Shown here one piece after another: positions 1-5,917 of a DNA stretch of 6,086 nt (position 1 is the stretch's first letter; every line of letters starts with the position of its first letter). Made by a program: the position numbers and the translations under genes. Source of the stretch: Gemmatimonadota bacterium (GTDB taxonomy: Bacteria > Gemmatimonadota > Gemmatimonadetes > Gemmatimonadales > Gemmatimonadaceae); assembly GCA_003222065.1 (NCBI GenBank), contig QHUV01000145.1, forward strand, positions 1 to 6,086. The letters are read 5' to 3'. The notes under the pieces are model-generated. The model was not told the origin of the DNA. It saw only the letters and a program-made list of their open reading frames with translations, and did not search any database.

Positions 1-1
1 C

Positions 2-925
2 GCGAGCTATTCGAAGGGAGGGCCGTTTTCCGGCGGTCACTCGTCGGGACACGTCAATGTCGAAGGCTTTCTCGCTCAGGCCGACTCGGAAGGAGAGGTC
101 TACTACGACCACGTCGGACCGGACTACTTCCACGCCATCGGCGCGCGCGTGCTGCGCGGCCGCGACTTCGCGAGCGACGACATGCACGCCGGCAACGTCG
201 GCGCCATCAACGCGACCATGGCAAAGTACTACTTTCGCGACCGCGATCCGATCGGACGCTCGGTGACGCTCGACGATCAGACATTCACCATTGTTGGGGT
301 GGTGCGAGACGTGGAGTACAGCGACGTGCGTGCGCGGCCGGTGCGTCGTGTCTATCTGCCGGACGTCGATACGAGCGCACACCCGAAGAGCTTCGAGCTG
401 CAGGTCCACGTGCGCGGCGATCCGGCACGCTTCGTCGAGCCGATTCGTCAGGTGCTCCTCGCCGCCGATCGCAACGTTCCGATCGAAGTGACGCCGCTCG
501 CCGACCGCGTGCGACGTTCGGTCTCGCAAGACGCGCTGCTGACGCAGGTGACGGCATTCTTCGGTCTGATCGCGCTCGTGCTCGCGGCGCTCGGGCTGTA
601 TGGCATTACCTCCTATGCGACGTCGCAGCGCACGGGCGAGTTTGGCCTCCGCGCCGCGTTAGGCGCGGAGCCGTGGCGCGTGGCGGGTATGGTGTTGCGC
701 GACGCCGTGGTTGTCGCGGTGAGCGGCGTGATCGTCGGCGTGCCGATCGGGCTCGTAGCGACGCGCTGGCTTCGCGGCGCCCTGTTCGGCGTGAGTCCAG
801 CCGATCCGGCGTCATTGAGTGTGTCGGTAGCGACGCTCGTCGTCGCCGCCATCGTCGCGAGCTATCTGCCGGCGTGGCGGGCGTCGAAGGTCTCGCCGCT
901 CGAGGCGCTCAGAGCGGAGAACTGA
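2..925 (+). CDS. ABC transporter permease, MacB/FtsX family (ADOP-like), C-terminal part
   Basis: The frame is open from base 2 to TGA at 923-925, so the gene starts upstream of the window and 307 residues are visible. Visible residues 1 to about 175 look like a MacB periplasmic core domain: GPDYFHAIGARVLRGRDF, then INATMAKYYF and DPIGRSV, the usual sequence of this family's periplasmic domain. Three hydrophobic segments follow, at about 181-204, 233-254 and 271-290. Between the first two is the cytoplasmic loop QRTGEFGLRAALGA, and the protein ends in PAWRASKVSPLEALRAE, the hallmark FtsX-domain terminus. This layout is a complete C-terminal FtsX permease module. Such proteins sit in the inner membrane and, with a MacB-like ATPase, use mechanotransmission for efflux or envelope work; the substrate cannot be read. 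The phrase pattern (GPDYF...LRGRDF...NATMA) is the ADOP style common in Acidobacteria and Gemmatimonadetes, whose full proteins are about 800 residues with two FtsX domains. The N-terminal half is outside the window, so the ADOP assignment is inference. Confidence 0.9.
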   Translation, partial: ASYSKGGPFSGGHSSGHVNVEGFLAQADSEGEVYYDHVGPDYFHAIGARVLRGRDFASDDMHAGNVGAINATMAKYYFRDRDPIGRSVTLDDQTFTIVGVVRDVEYSDVRARPVRRVYLPDVDTSAHPKSFELQVHVRGDPARFVEPIRQVLLAADRNVPIEVTPLADRVRRSVSQDALLTQVTAFFGLIALVLAALGLYGITSYATSQRTGEFGLRAALGAEPWRVAGMVLRDAVVVAVSGVIVGVPIGLVATRWLRGALFGVSPADPASLSVSVATLVVAAIVASYLPAWRASKVSPLEALRAEN

Positions 926-935
926 GCGCTGCCAA

Positions 936-2342
936 TCACCGCTGATCGACGCGCGTCGCGTTCATCGTCGCGCCCTCTTGAGCCAGCGTGAACTTCGTCG
1001 CGTGCTCTGCCGAGAGTGTAAACGTAAAGCGGACAGTCGGGTCGAAGTCCGCACCAAAGACTTCGTGCCCGTACGCAATGAGCACGGTCGGGCCCTGGCC
1101 CGTCGCCTGGGCGGCGAGATGGTCGCCATCCACCCAGATCTTCATTTGCAGCGTCGACCCGTTAGGCAATTGGATCGCGTACTGGCCGCTGTAGCGCGCC
1201 AGCTCGGCCGCGCTCAGCGCCACGCGCTGTGGCGGCTTGTCCAGCGGGATGCCGAGGGCGACCCGAGCGATGCTGTTCAACAACCGCTCGGGATGCGCAC
1301 TCTCCGCGTTAGGCAGGATCGTCACGGAAAGCGAGTCGTCGGGGAACCACGCATTGATCGTCGAGAATCCGGGGATGCCGCCGCCATGCTCGATGAGACG
1401 GTGACTGGCCAAGCTGTCGGCGACGAGGCCGAAACCATAATGCTTCGGCGCGGCGGCGCCCGATGGCGTCGTCATCTCCCGATATGACGCCGCGCTCACC
1501 ACGCGTCCGCCGGCCAGCATCTGGTTCCAGTGGGCGAGATCGAGCGCCGTGGAGCAGAGTGCGCCCGCGCTGAAGGGTTGGCTCATGTCAATGAAGGCGG
1601 CGTTGCGCCAGCCACTGCCGTCCTTTGCGTAGCCCTGTGCCCGATGCGGAATGATACGGGCATTGTCACAGTACGTCGTCTGTGTGAGGCCGAGGGGCTT
1701 GAAGAGGCGCTCGTCGAGATACTGCGCGTACGGCTTGCCGGTGACTTTCTCCAGCAGCATCCCGAGGATGACGTAGCCCGTATTGTTGTAGCGCCAATTG
1801 GTGCCGGGCGGGAAGTTGAATGGATCGGTCGTGGTGAACGCCACCAATGTGTCGGGCGTCATCGGCTCGCCGATTCGTTTCAGCCAGCGAGGGCCGACAT
1901 CGGTGTAGCTCGGAATGCCCGATGTATGGTTGAGGAGCTGCCTAACGGTCACAAGGTGCAGGCGCGCCGGCAGCGACGGGACGTACGCGCCGATCGACTC
2001 ATCGAGCTCCACCTGACCGCTCTCCACGAGCTGCATGACGGACGCCGACGTGAACTGCTTCGTGATCGAGCCGATGCGATACATCGTGCGCGGTGTGGCT
2101 GGCACGCCGTTCTCCAAATCAGCGAGGCCGTATCCCGCGCTGACGAGCGTGTCGCGCCCACGGATGACGACGACTGACACCCCCGGCGCCTCGCCGGCGG
2201 CGAGGAAGGCCTTGGCGAGGGAATCGACGGTGCGGCGCACGACGGCGACCCTCGGCCGATGCGCCGACGCGGCTGGCTGCTGCGCGTGGAGCGCCGGCCA
2301 CGAGACGCACACGGCGAGGGCGCACTGAATGATTCTTGGCAT
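936..2342 (-). CDS. Exported serine hydrolase, class C beta-lactamase / DD-peptidase fold
   Basis: This is probably a periplasmic or secreted penicillin-binding-type hydrolase or esterase; the substrate is unknown and it need not give antibiotic resistance. Numbered from an upstream ATG at 2399, all three active-site motifs are present: S111-I-T-K114 (nucleophile and general base), Y204-N-N206 (YxN) and H338-G-G-G (replacing KTG, as in many class C-like esterases). The core is about residues 55-385, and a C-terminal beta-rich domain (about 394-487) resembles the lipocalin-like tail of many such hydrolases. I prefer the ATG at 2340-2342 (residue 20 of the longer frame). It begins MPRIIQ, then a hydrophobic stretch, then ALHA-QQ, a good signal peptide with a likely cleavage after LHA. 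The longer version puts 19 uncharged-to-acidic residues in front. Neither start has a clear Shine-Dalgarno. The stop at 936-938 is 10 bp from the permease stop, convergent. Length and motifs are intact. The fold is sure; the enzymatic role is not. Confidence 0.9.
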   Translation of the reverse strand: MPRIIQCALAVCVSWPALHAQQPAASAHRPRVAVVRRTVDSLAKAFLAAGEAPGVSVVVIRGRDTLVSAGYGLADLENGVPATPRTMYRIGSITKQFTSASVMQLVESGQVELDESIGAYVPSLPARLHLVTVRQLLNHTSGIPSYTDVGPRWLKRIGEPMTPDTLVAFTTTDPFNFPPGTNWRYNNTGYVILGMLLEKVTGKPYAQYLDERLFKPLGLTQTTYCDNARIIPHRAQGYAKDGSGWRNAAFIDMSQPFSAGALCSTALDLAHWNQMLAGGRVVSAASYREMTTPSGAAAPKHYGFGLVADSLASHRLIEHGGGIPGFSTINAWFPDDSLSVTILPNAESAHPERLLNSIARVALGIPLDKPPQRVALSAAELARYSGQYAIQLPNGSTLQMKIWVDGDHLAAQATGQGPTVLIAYGHEVFGADFDPTVRFTFTLSAEHATKFTLAQEGATMNATRVDQR

Positions 2343-2381
2343 TTGTGGCTGAGCAAGGCGGAGAGGTGGGAAGGATAGAGG

Positions 2382-2410
2382 AAGGTAATATTCAGCCATG
2401 TTGCTGTCAC
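2382..2410 (-). promoter_or_regulatory. Possible sigma70-like promoter for the serine hydrolase
   Basis: Read on the - strand, GTGACA (2405-2410, five of six to TTGACA) is followed after 17 bp by TACCTT (2382-2387, fits TAnnnT). Transcription would start near 2375, downstream of the ATG at 2399 but upstream of the one at 2342, which agrees with the shorter start. The resulting leader is pyrimidine-rich. The -10 is weak and the match could be chance. Confidence 0.25.
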
Positions 2411-2427
2411 TTGAAACGCCACGCTGA
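2398..2427 (+). other. Nine-codon mini-ORF with TGATG overlap onto the polymerase start
   Basis: ATG at 2398 opens a frame reading MLLSLETPR and ending in TGA at 2425-2427, whose last base is the A of the polymerase ATG (2427-2429). A purine-rich AGGAAGG lies at 2379-2385, 12 nt before this ATG, while the polymerase ATG has no ribosome binding site of its own. This geometry could couple translation of the polymerase to the mini-ORF. Short frames like this arise by chance, so the call is tentative. Confidence 0.2.
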
Positions 2428-3752
2428 TGGGAAAGCAGGAATCAGGAGAGGTTCTCTCGATCGAGGGCCGCGACGTCCGTGTCACCCATCCTGACAAGCC
2501 GTATTTCTCGCGCGCCGTTAGGCTGTCGAAGCTCGACCTGGTACGCTATTACCTTGCAGTCTCCCCCGGCGCGTTAGGCGGCATCCGCGATCGGCCGATC
2601 GTGCTGAAGCGGTTTGTGCACGGCGCCGAGGGCGAGCCCTTTTACCAGAAGCGCGCGCCCGACAGCCGGCCGGCGTGGCTGCGCACCGTAACGCTCTCGT
2701 TTCCCTCCGGCCGCACCGCCGAAGAGGTGGTCGTGGATGACGCTGCGGGACTGGCGTGGATCGTCAACCTCGGCTGCATCGAGCTGCATCCGCACGCGGT
2801 GCGGACCGCCGATCTCGATCATCCCGACGAGTTGCGCATTGATCTCGACCCTGGGCCTGGCGTGTCATGGGAGGACCTCCGTCGCGTGGCGACGGAGGCG
2901 AAGGCACTGCTCGACGAGCTTGGTCTGCGCGGTTGGCCGAAGACGAGTGGCTCGCGCGGCATGCATGTGAATGTTCGCATCCATCCGCGGTGGAGCTTCA
3001 GCGAGGTGCGTCGCGCGGCGCTGGCGTTCTCCCGCGAGATCGAGCGCCGCGCACCCACGCTGGCGACGTCCAAGTGGTGGAAGGAGGAGCGGCGCGGCGT
3101 CTTCCTCGACTACAACCAGAATGCGAAGGACCGCACCACCTGTTCGGCGTACTCGGTGCGTCCGCTGCCGGATGCGCGCGTCTCCGCACCACTGCACTGG
3201 GAGGAAATCCCCAACTGCGACCCGGCGGACTTCACGGTGGCGACGATGCCGGCGCGACTTGCGTCGTTAGGTGATCCCCACGCGACGATGGACGACACAC
3301 CTGGCTCGCTCGACGCCCTGCTCGAGCTGGCGGCGCGCGACGAAGCCGCAGGCCTGGGCGACGCGCCGTGGCCGCCGCATTTTCGCAAGATGGAAGGGGA
3401 GGCGCCGCGCGTCGCGCCATCGCGCGCAAAGAGCAAGGCCAAGGTGCCGCGCACAAAAATGCCCCTCATCGTGATCGCGAACTCGCCGGATAAGGAGGCA
3501 GCGCTGGCTGGGCTGGAGCGGTGGAAGGCGAAACACCTCGATGCGGCCGCGCATCTTGCTGTCGACGATGTGCTTGTCGACTCGATGCGTGGCCAGTCGT
3601 CGACATGGACGCGCATTCGCGTCAACCTCCGTCATGTGCCGGACGAGCTTCGGCCGGCGCAGGAAAAGCCTGACCCCGATGATGATCCGACGCGCGAATG
3701 GCGCGAGAGGTGGGGGCGAGGGAAGAGAAAGCCCTCCGACGACGCGACCTAA
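2427..3752 (+). CDS. ligD: Stand-alone LigD-type primase-polymerase (DNA end-joining / gap-filling polymerase)
   Basis: This 441-residue archaeo-eukaryotic primase-type polymerase is the LigD polymerase domain without ligase or phosphoesterase domains. Family members add nucleotides, often ribonucleotides, at gaps and double-strand break ends. Visible hallmarks: THPDK near residue 20, the RPIVLKRF and PFYQKRAP block (57-78), NLGCIELHPH (114-123), the metal-binding pair D139-L-D141, the nucleotide-binding KTSGSRGMH (172-180), SKWWKEER (215-222) and the third metal aspartate D228 in FLDYNQNAKDRT. Residue spacing matches known PolDoms closely, so the active site looks intact. PWPPHFRK near 314 ends the core. 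A tail of about 115 residues follows: a basic Lys/Arg linker (about 331-344), then a conserved-looking segment containing DSMRGQSSTWTRIRVNLRHV. I recall similar tails in actinobacterial stand-alone polymerases. The ATG at 2427 is chosen because it reaches the family's N-terminus; it lacks an obvious Shine-Dalgarno. The gene converges on the ligase with interlocked stops. The symbol denotes the family, not a full three-domain LigD. Confidence 0.93.
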   Translation: MGKQESGEVLSIEGRDVRVTHPDKPYFSRAVRLSKLDLVRYYLAVSPGALGGIRDRPIVLKRFVHGAEGEPFYQKRAPDSRPAWLRTVTLSFPSGRTAEEVVVDDAAGLAWIVNLGCIELHPHAVRTADLDHPDELRIDLDPGPGVSWEDLRRVATEAKALLDELGLRGWPKTSGSRGMHVNVRIHPRWSFSEVRRAALAFSREIERRAPTLATSKWWKEERRGVFLDYNQNAKDRTTCSAYSVRPLPDARVSAPLHWEEIPNCDPADFTVATMPARLASLGDPHATMDDTPGSLDALLELAARDEAAGLGDAPWPPHFRKMEGEAPRVAPSRAKSKAKVPRTKMPLIVIANSPDKEAALAGLERWKAKHLDAAAHLAVDDVLVDSMRGQSSTWTRIRVNLRHVPDELRPAQEKPDPDDDPTREWRERWGRGKRKPSDDAT

Positions 3753-4831
3753 CGAGTCGCGAAGATCTGTGCCAGCTCGTGAGGTGGCACGACCTCGAGT
3801 TGCGCATACGTGCAGTCACGCGGACGCTTGTCGCTACGCCAGCGGCGGAACTGCGCCGTGTGCCGAAAGCGGCTTCCTTGCATGTGGTCGTACGCCACCT
3901 GGGCGACGAGCTCGGGCCGAAGCGGCTCCCAAGACAGGTCCTTGCCCTGGCTCCAGCGGCTCTGCATCCCCGGACGCCGGTGCGCCTCCGCCTCGTTAGG
4001 CTGCGCTTCCGCCCACGCGCGCCAGGGATGCCCGTCGAGCGCGTGCTCGCGGTACGGGGCAAGGAAATCCACGAGCTCGCGGCGCTTGGCCGCGGTAAAG
4101 CTCGCGCAGACGCCGACGTGCTCGAGGTTCGCCGCGTCGTCAAAGAGGCCGAGGAGGAGCGAGCCGATCGCGGTACCGTGCGCGTTCTTGTGCCAGCGAA
4201 AGCCGGCGACGACGCAGTCGCACTCGCGCTCGTGCTTCACCTTGAGCATCACGCGCTTGTTCGGCTGATAGATACCCGTCTCCGGCTTGGCCATCACGCC
4301 GTCCAATCCTGCCCCCTCGAAGCGGCGGAACCAGTCAGCCGCCGTGTGTCGATCGCGCGTCGCCGGCGTGAGGTGGAGCGGTGCTGCCGAGCCCGCGAGC
4401 ATGGACTCGAGCGTGGCGCGTCGCGTCGCGAAGGGCGTCGTGCGCAGGTCACGATCGCCCTCACAGAGCACGTCGAAGAACACGACCGATGCCGGCGTTT
4501 GGCCGGCGAGGGTCTTCACGCGCGAGGCCGCCGGATGCAGCCGGAGCTGCAGCGCCTCGAAGTCGAGCGCATTGCCTAACGCGATGACGATCTCGCCGTC
4601 GAGGACACAGCGCTCGGGAAGTTGCGTCTTGAGCGGCTCCGTGAGCTCGGGGAAGTATCGATCGAGCGGCTTCTCGTCGCGGCTCTGGATGAGTAGCTCG
4701 TCGCCGTCGCGAAAGATGAGTGTGCGAAAGCCGTCCCATTTTGGCTCGAAGATCCAGCCGTCTCCGGCGGGAAGCTCGTCGACGCGATTGGCGAGCATGG
4801 GGAGGATCGGCGGATTGACCGTGAGATGCAT
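3749..4831 (-). CDS. ligC: ATP-dependent DNA ligase, LigC type
   Basis: This 360-residue enzyme seals DNA nicks using ATP. Nucleotidyltransferase motifs appear in order: motif I, K31-W-D-G-F-R, with K31 the adenylated lysine; motif III, LDGEIV (E80); motif IIIa, VVFFDVL (115-122); motif IV, LDGVMAK (176-182); motif V, MLKVK (195-199). An OB-fold domain follows from about 203 and contains AQVAYDHMQGSRFRHTAQF with FRRWRSDK, a signature I associate with LigC proteins. Length is close to mycobacterial LigC (about 358 residues), with no polymerase or nuclease domain attached. In motif IV the usual EG is DG, a common variant in this group. The start at ATG 4829-4831 fits the family N-terminus (NPPILPMLA); no Shine-Dalgarno is visible. 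The gene faces the polymerase, and its TAG (3749-3751 on the + strand) shares bases with the polymerase TAA. A joint role in gap fill-in and sealing is inferred. No Ku gene lies in the window. Confidence 0.93.
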   Translation of the reverse strand: MHLTVNPPILPMLANRVDELPAGDGWIFEPKWDGFRTLIFRDGDELLIQSRDEKPLDRYFPELTEPLKTQLPERCVLDGEIVIALGNALDFEALQLRLHPAASRVKTLAGQTPASVVFFDVLCEGDRDLRTTPFATRRATLESMLAGSAAPLHLTPATRDRHTAADWFRRFEGAGLDGVMAKPETGIYQPNKRVMLKVKHERECDCVVAGFRWHKNAHGTAIGSLLLGLFDDAANLEHVGVCASFTAAKRRELVDFLAPYREHALDGHPWRAWAEAQPNEAEAHRRPGMQSRWSQGKDLSWEPLRPELVAQVAYDHMQGSRFRHTAQFRRWRSDKRPRDCTYAQLEVVPPHELAQIFATR

Positions 4832-4836
4832 ATCAG

Positions 4837-4842
4837 ATGGTA
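4837..4842 (-). promoter_or_regulatory. Possible -10 element for leaderless ligase transcript
   Basis: On the - strand TACCAT (TAnnnT) ends five bases before the ligase ATG. That is the expected place for a -10 box if transcription starts at the A of the ATG, and no Shine-Dalgarno is present. No convincing -35 was seen. It is a single short match. Confidence 0.2.
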
Positions 4843-4870
4843 AGGTGCCGTGGGCGAGTCATCCAGATGG

Positions 4871-4907
4871 CACAGAAAGAGAGAGCCGCGCCTTTGCGCG
4901 GCTCTCT
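4871..4907 (-). terminator. Rho-independent terminator of the S41 peptidase gene
   Basis: Bases 4880-4891 and 4896-4907 form a perfect 12-bp inverted repeat (AGAGAGCCGCGC and its complement) around a four-base loop. On the - strand the stem is followed by CTTTCTGTGC, a short U-rich tail. It lies about 30 bases after the S41 stop codon and before the ligase gene, so it would separate the two same-strand transcription units. On the + strand no T run follows the stem, so it is one-directional. Confidence 0.75.
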
Positions 4908-4936
4908 GAGTGTATGTCATGCGACGCCGATCTTGG

Positions 4937-5917
4937 CTACGGCACCGGCACCGGCGCTTTCCGCTGGTACACCGGGGGCTTCGGCTGCTGCGCCTTCTTC
5001 GGCGGATTCTTTTGCAAGTCGTCCATCACGACTTGCACCGCTCGCTCGAGCTGCGGATCACGCCCGGCGCGCCATGACACCGGATCGATCTCCACCTCGA
5101 TGTCGGGCGCAACACCGTGATTCTCGATCTCCCAATCGCCGTTAGGCGTGAACAGTGCCCAGCGCGGTGCCGTCACAGTCATGCCGTCGGCAAGCTGCGG
5201 GTACCCGCCGATGCCAACGAGGCCGCCCCACGTCCGCGTGCCGACGAGCGTGCCGAGCTTGAAGTGATGGAACATCCATGGCAACGCGTCGCCGCCGGAT
5301 CCCGCCGACTCGTTGACGATCATCGCCTTCGGACCGTAGATCGACCGCGGGTACATGTCGAGCGCGCCGTCGCGCGTGACGCCATAAAACATCGGCTGCT
5401 GCTGCATCGCCTCGATCATATAATCGGCGATCGCGCCGCCGCCATTCATGCGCTCGTCGAGGACGGCGCCGTCTTTGTCCGTCTGCGAGAAGTAGTAGCG
5501 GTTGAAGCTCGTGTACCCCGCACCCGCCGTGTTAGGCAGGTAGACATAGGCGACGCGGCCGTTCGTCATCTGATCGACCTTGCGGCGATTCTCGTCGATC
5601 CACGCCAGCTTTCTCAGCTCCTGCTCGCTACCGATCGGCACGACCGTAACGTCGCGCAGCTCCAGGCATACATCGACCCGCGCGAGGAGTGGCGGCAGAT
5701 GTATCACGATGCATGGCGGATCGAGCGCGATTTCTTCTACGATCCGAATTTTCACGGTCTCGATTGGGCCGCGACGGGAAGACGCTTCGAGCCATACCTC
5801 GCTGGCCTCGCATCGCGCGACGATCTCGTCCATCTGTTCGAGGAGATGTTCGGCGACATCACCGTCGGGCACCTGTACATCTATGGAGGCGGAGACAATG
5901 CGCCGCCGACAACTCAT
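4937..5917 (-). CDS. Tricorn-type S41 family peptidase, catalytic C-terminal part; first ~86 codons are antisense
   Basis: Only the part from about residue 88 onward (DVTVVPIGSEQELRK, base 5656 down) is real S41 sequence. It carries YVYLPNTAGAGYTSFNRYYF, DERMNGGG, GPKAMIVNESAGSGGD with the likely nucleophile S207 (5297-5299), RTWGGLVGIGGYP, TAPRWA, and ENHGVAPD with likely catalytic E265. The protein ends in GRDPQLERAVQ and a Pro-rich tail. These match the C-terminal core of tricorn-like peptidases, which process peptides and in bacteria are usually exported. Residues 1-86, from the ATG at 5917, match nothing expected; they are the antisense of S41 coding sequence lying on the + strand. The same - frame is in fact open to the window edge at 6086 because the two strands share codon register. 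The catalytic His, PDZ and beta-propeller parts are therefore missing from this reading, so as it stands the gene is broken. The downstream hairpin at 4880-4907 terminates it. Confidence 0.85.
   Translation of the reverse strand: MSCRRRIVSASIDVQVPDGDVAEHLLEQMDEIVARCEASEVWLEASSRRGPIETVKIRIVEEIALDPPCIVIHLPPLLARVDVCLELRDVTVVPIGSEQELRKLAWIDENRRKVDQMTNGRVAYVYLPNTAGAGYTSFNRYYFSQTDKDGAVLDERMNGGGAIADYMIEAMQQQPMFYGVTRDGALDMYPRSIYGPKAMIVNESAGSGGDALPWMFHHFKLGTLVGTRTWGGLVGIGGYPQLADGMTVTAPRWALFTPNGDWEIENHGVAPDIEVEIDPVSWRAGRDPQLERAVQVVMDDLQKNPPKKAQQPKPPVYQRKAPVPVP
5653..5662. repeat. Left arm of 10-bp inverted repeat at the S41 inversion junction
   Basis: CGCGCAGCTC lies exactly where - strand S41 coding gives way to + strand S41 coding. 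Its reverse complement, GAGCTGCGCG, forms the last ten bases of the window. Both copies encode E-L-R in the S41 reading of their own strand and share codon register. Confidence 0.6.

Larger units (their letters stand above)
657..5537. repeat. Dispersed octamer CGTTAGGC, 12 copies including variants
   Basis: Exact CGTTAGGC lies on the + strand starting at 657, 1160, 1307, 2516, 2572, 3994 and 5140, and on the - strand at 1940-1947 and 4574-4581. One-base variants are CGTTAGGT at 3265 (+) and 3747-3754 (-), and TGTTAGGC at 5530 (+). Nine copies lie on + and three on -, regardless of gene direction, and all but the one at 3747-3754 (which spans the convergent stops) lie wholly inside genes. A given 8-mer would be expected well under once in 6 kb on both strands. 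The function is unknown. Confidence 0.75.

Noticed and set aside
149..151. GTG as a real start of the permease
   Set aside because: The same frame is open back to base 2 with family-typical sequence (GPDYFHAIGA), so the GTG is an internal valine.
1530..2177. Long + strand open frame (215 codons) opposite the serine hydrolase
   Set aside because: Its translation is Arg-rich and motif-free. It is the antisense shadow of a gene with all three active-site motifs in GC-rich DNA.
2343..2399. N-terminal extension of the serine hydrolase to the ATG at 2399
   Set aside because: It places an uncharged 19-residue stretch before a good signal peptide, and the only promoter-like site would start transcription downstream of that ATG.
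3698..4579. Long + strand open frame (293 codons) opposite the ligase
   Set aside because: It has low-complexity Arg/Ala/Val composition with no recognisable domain, and the ligase on the other strand has every catalytic motif in order.
4880..4907. Hairpin considered as a mobile-element end or attachment site
   Set aside because: It is a compact 12-bp stem with a 4-base loop and a U-rich tail just after a stop codon, fully explained as a terminator. No transposase or direct repeat is nearby.
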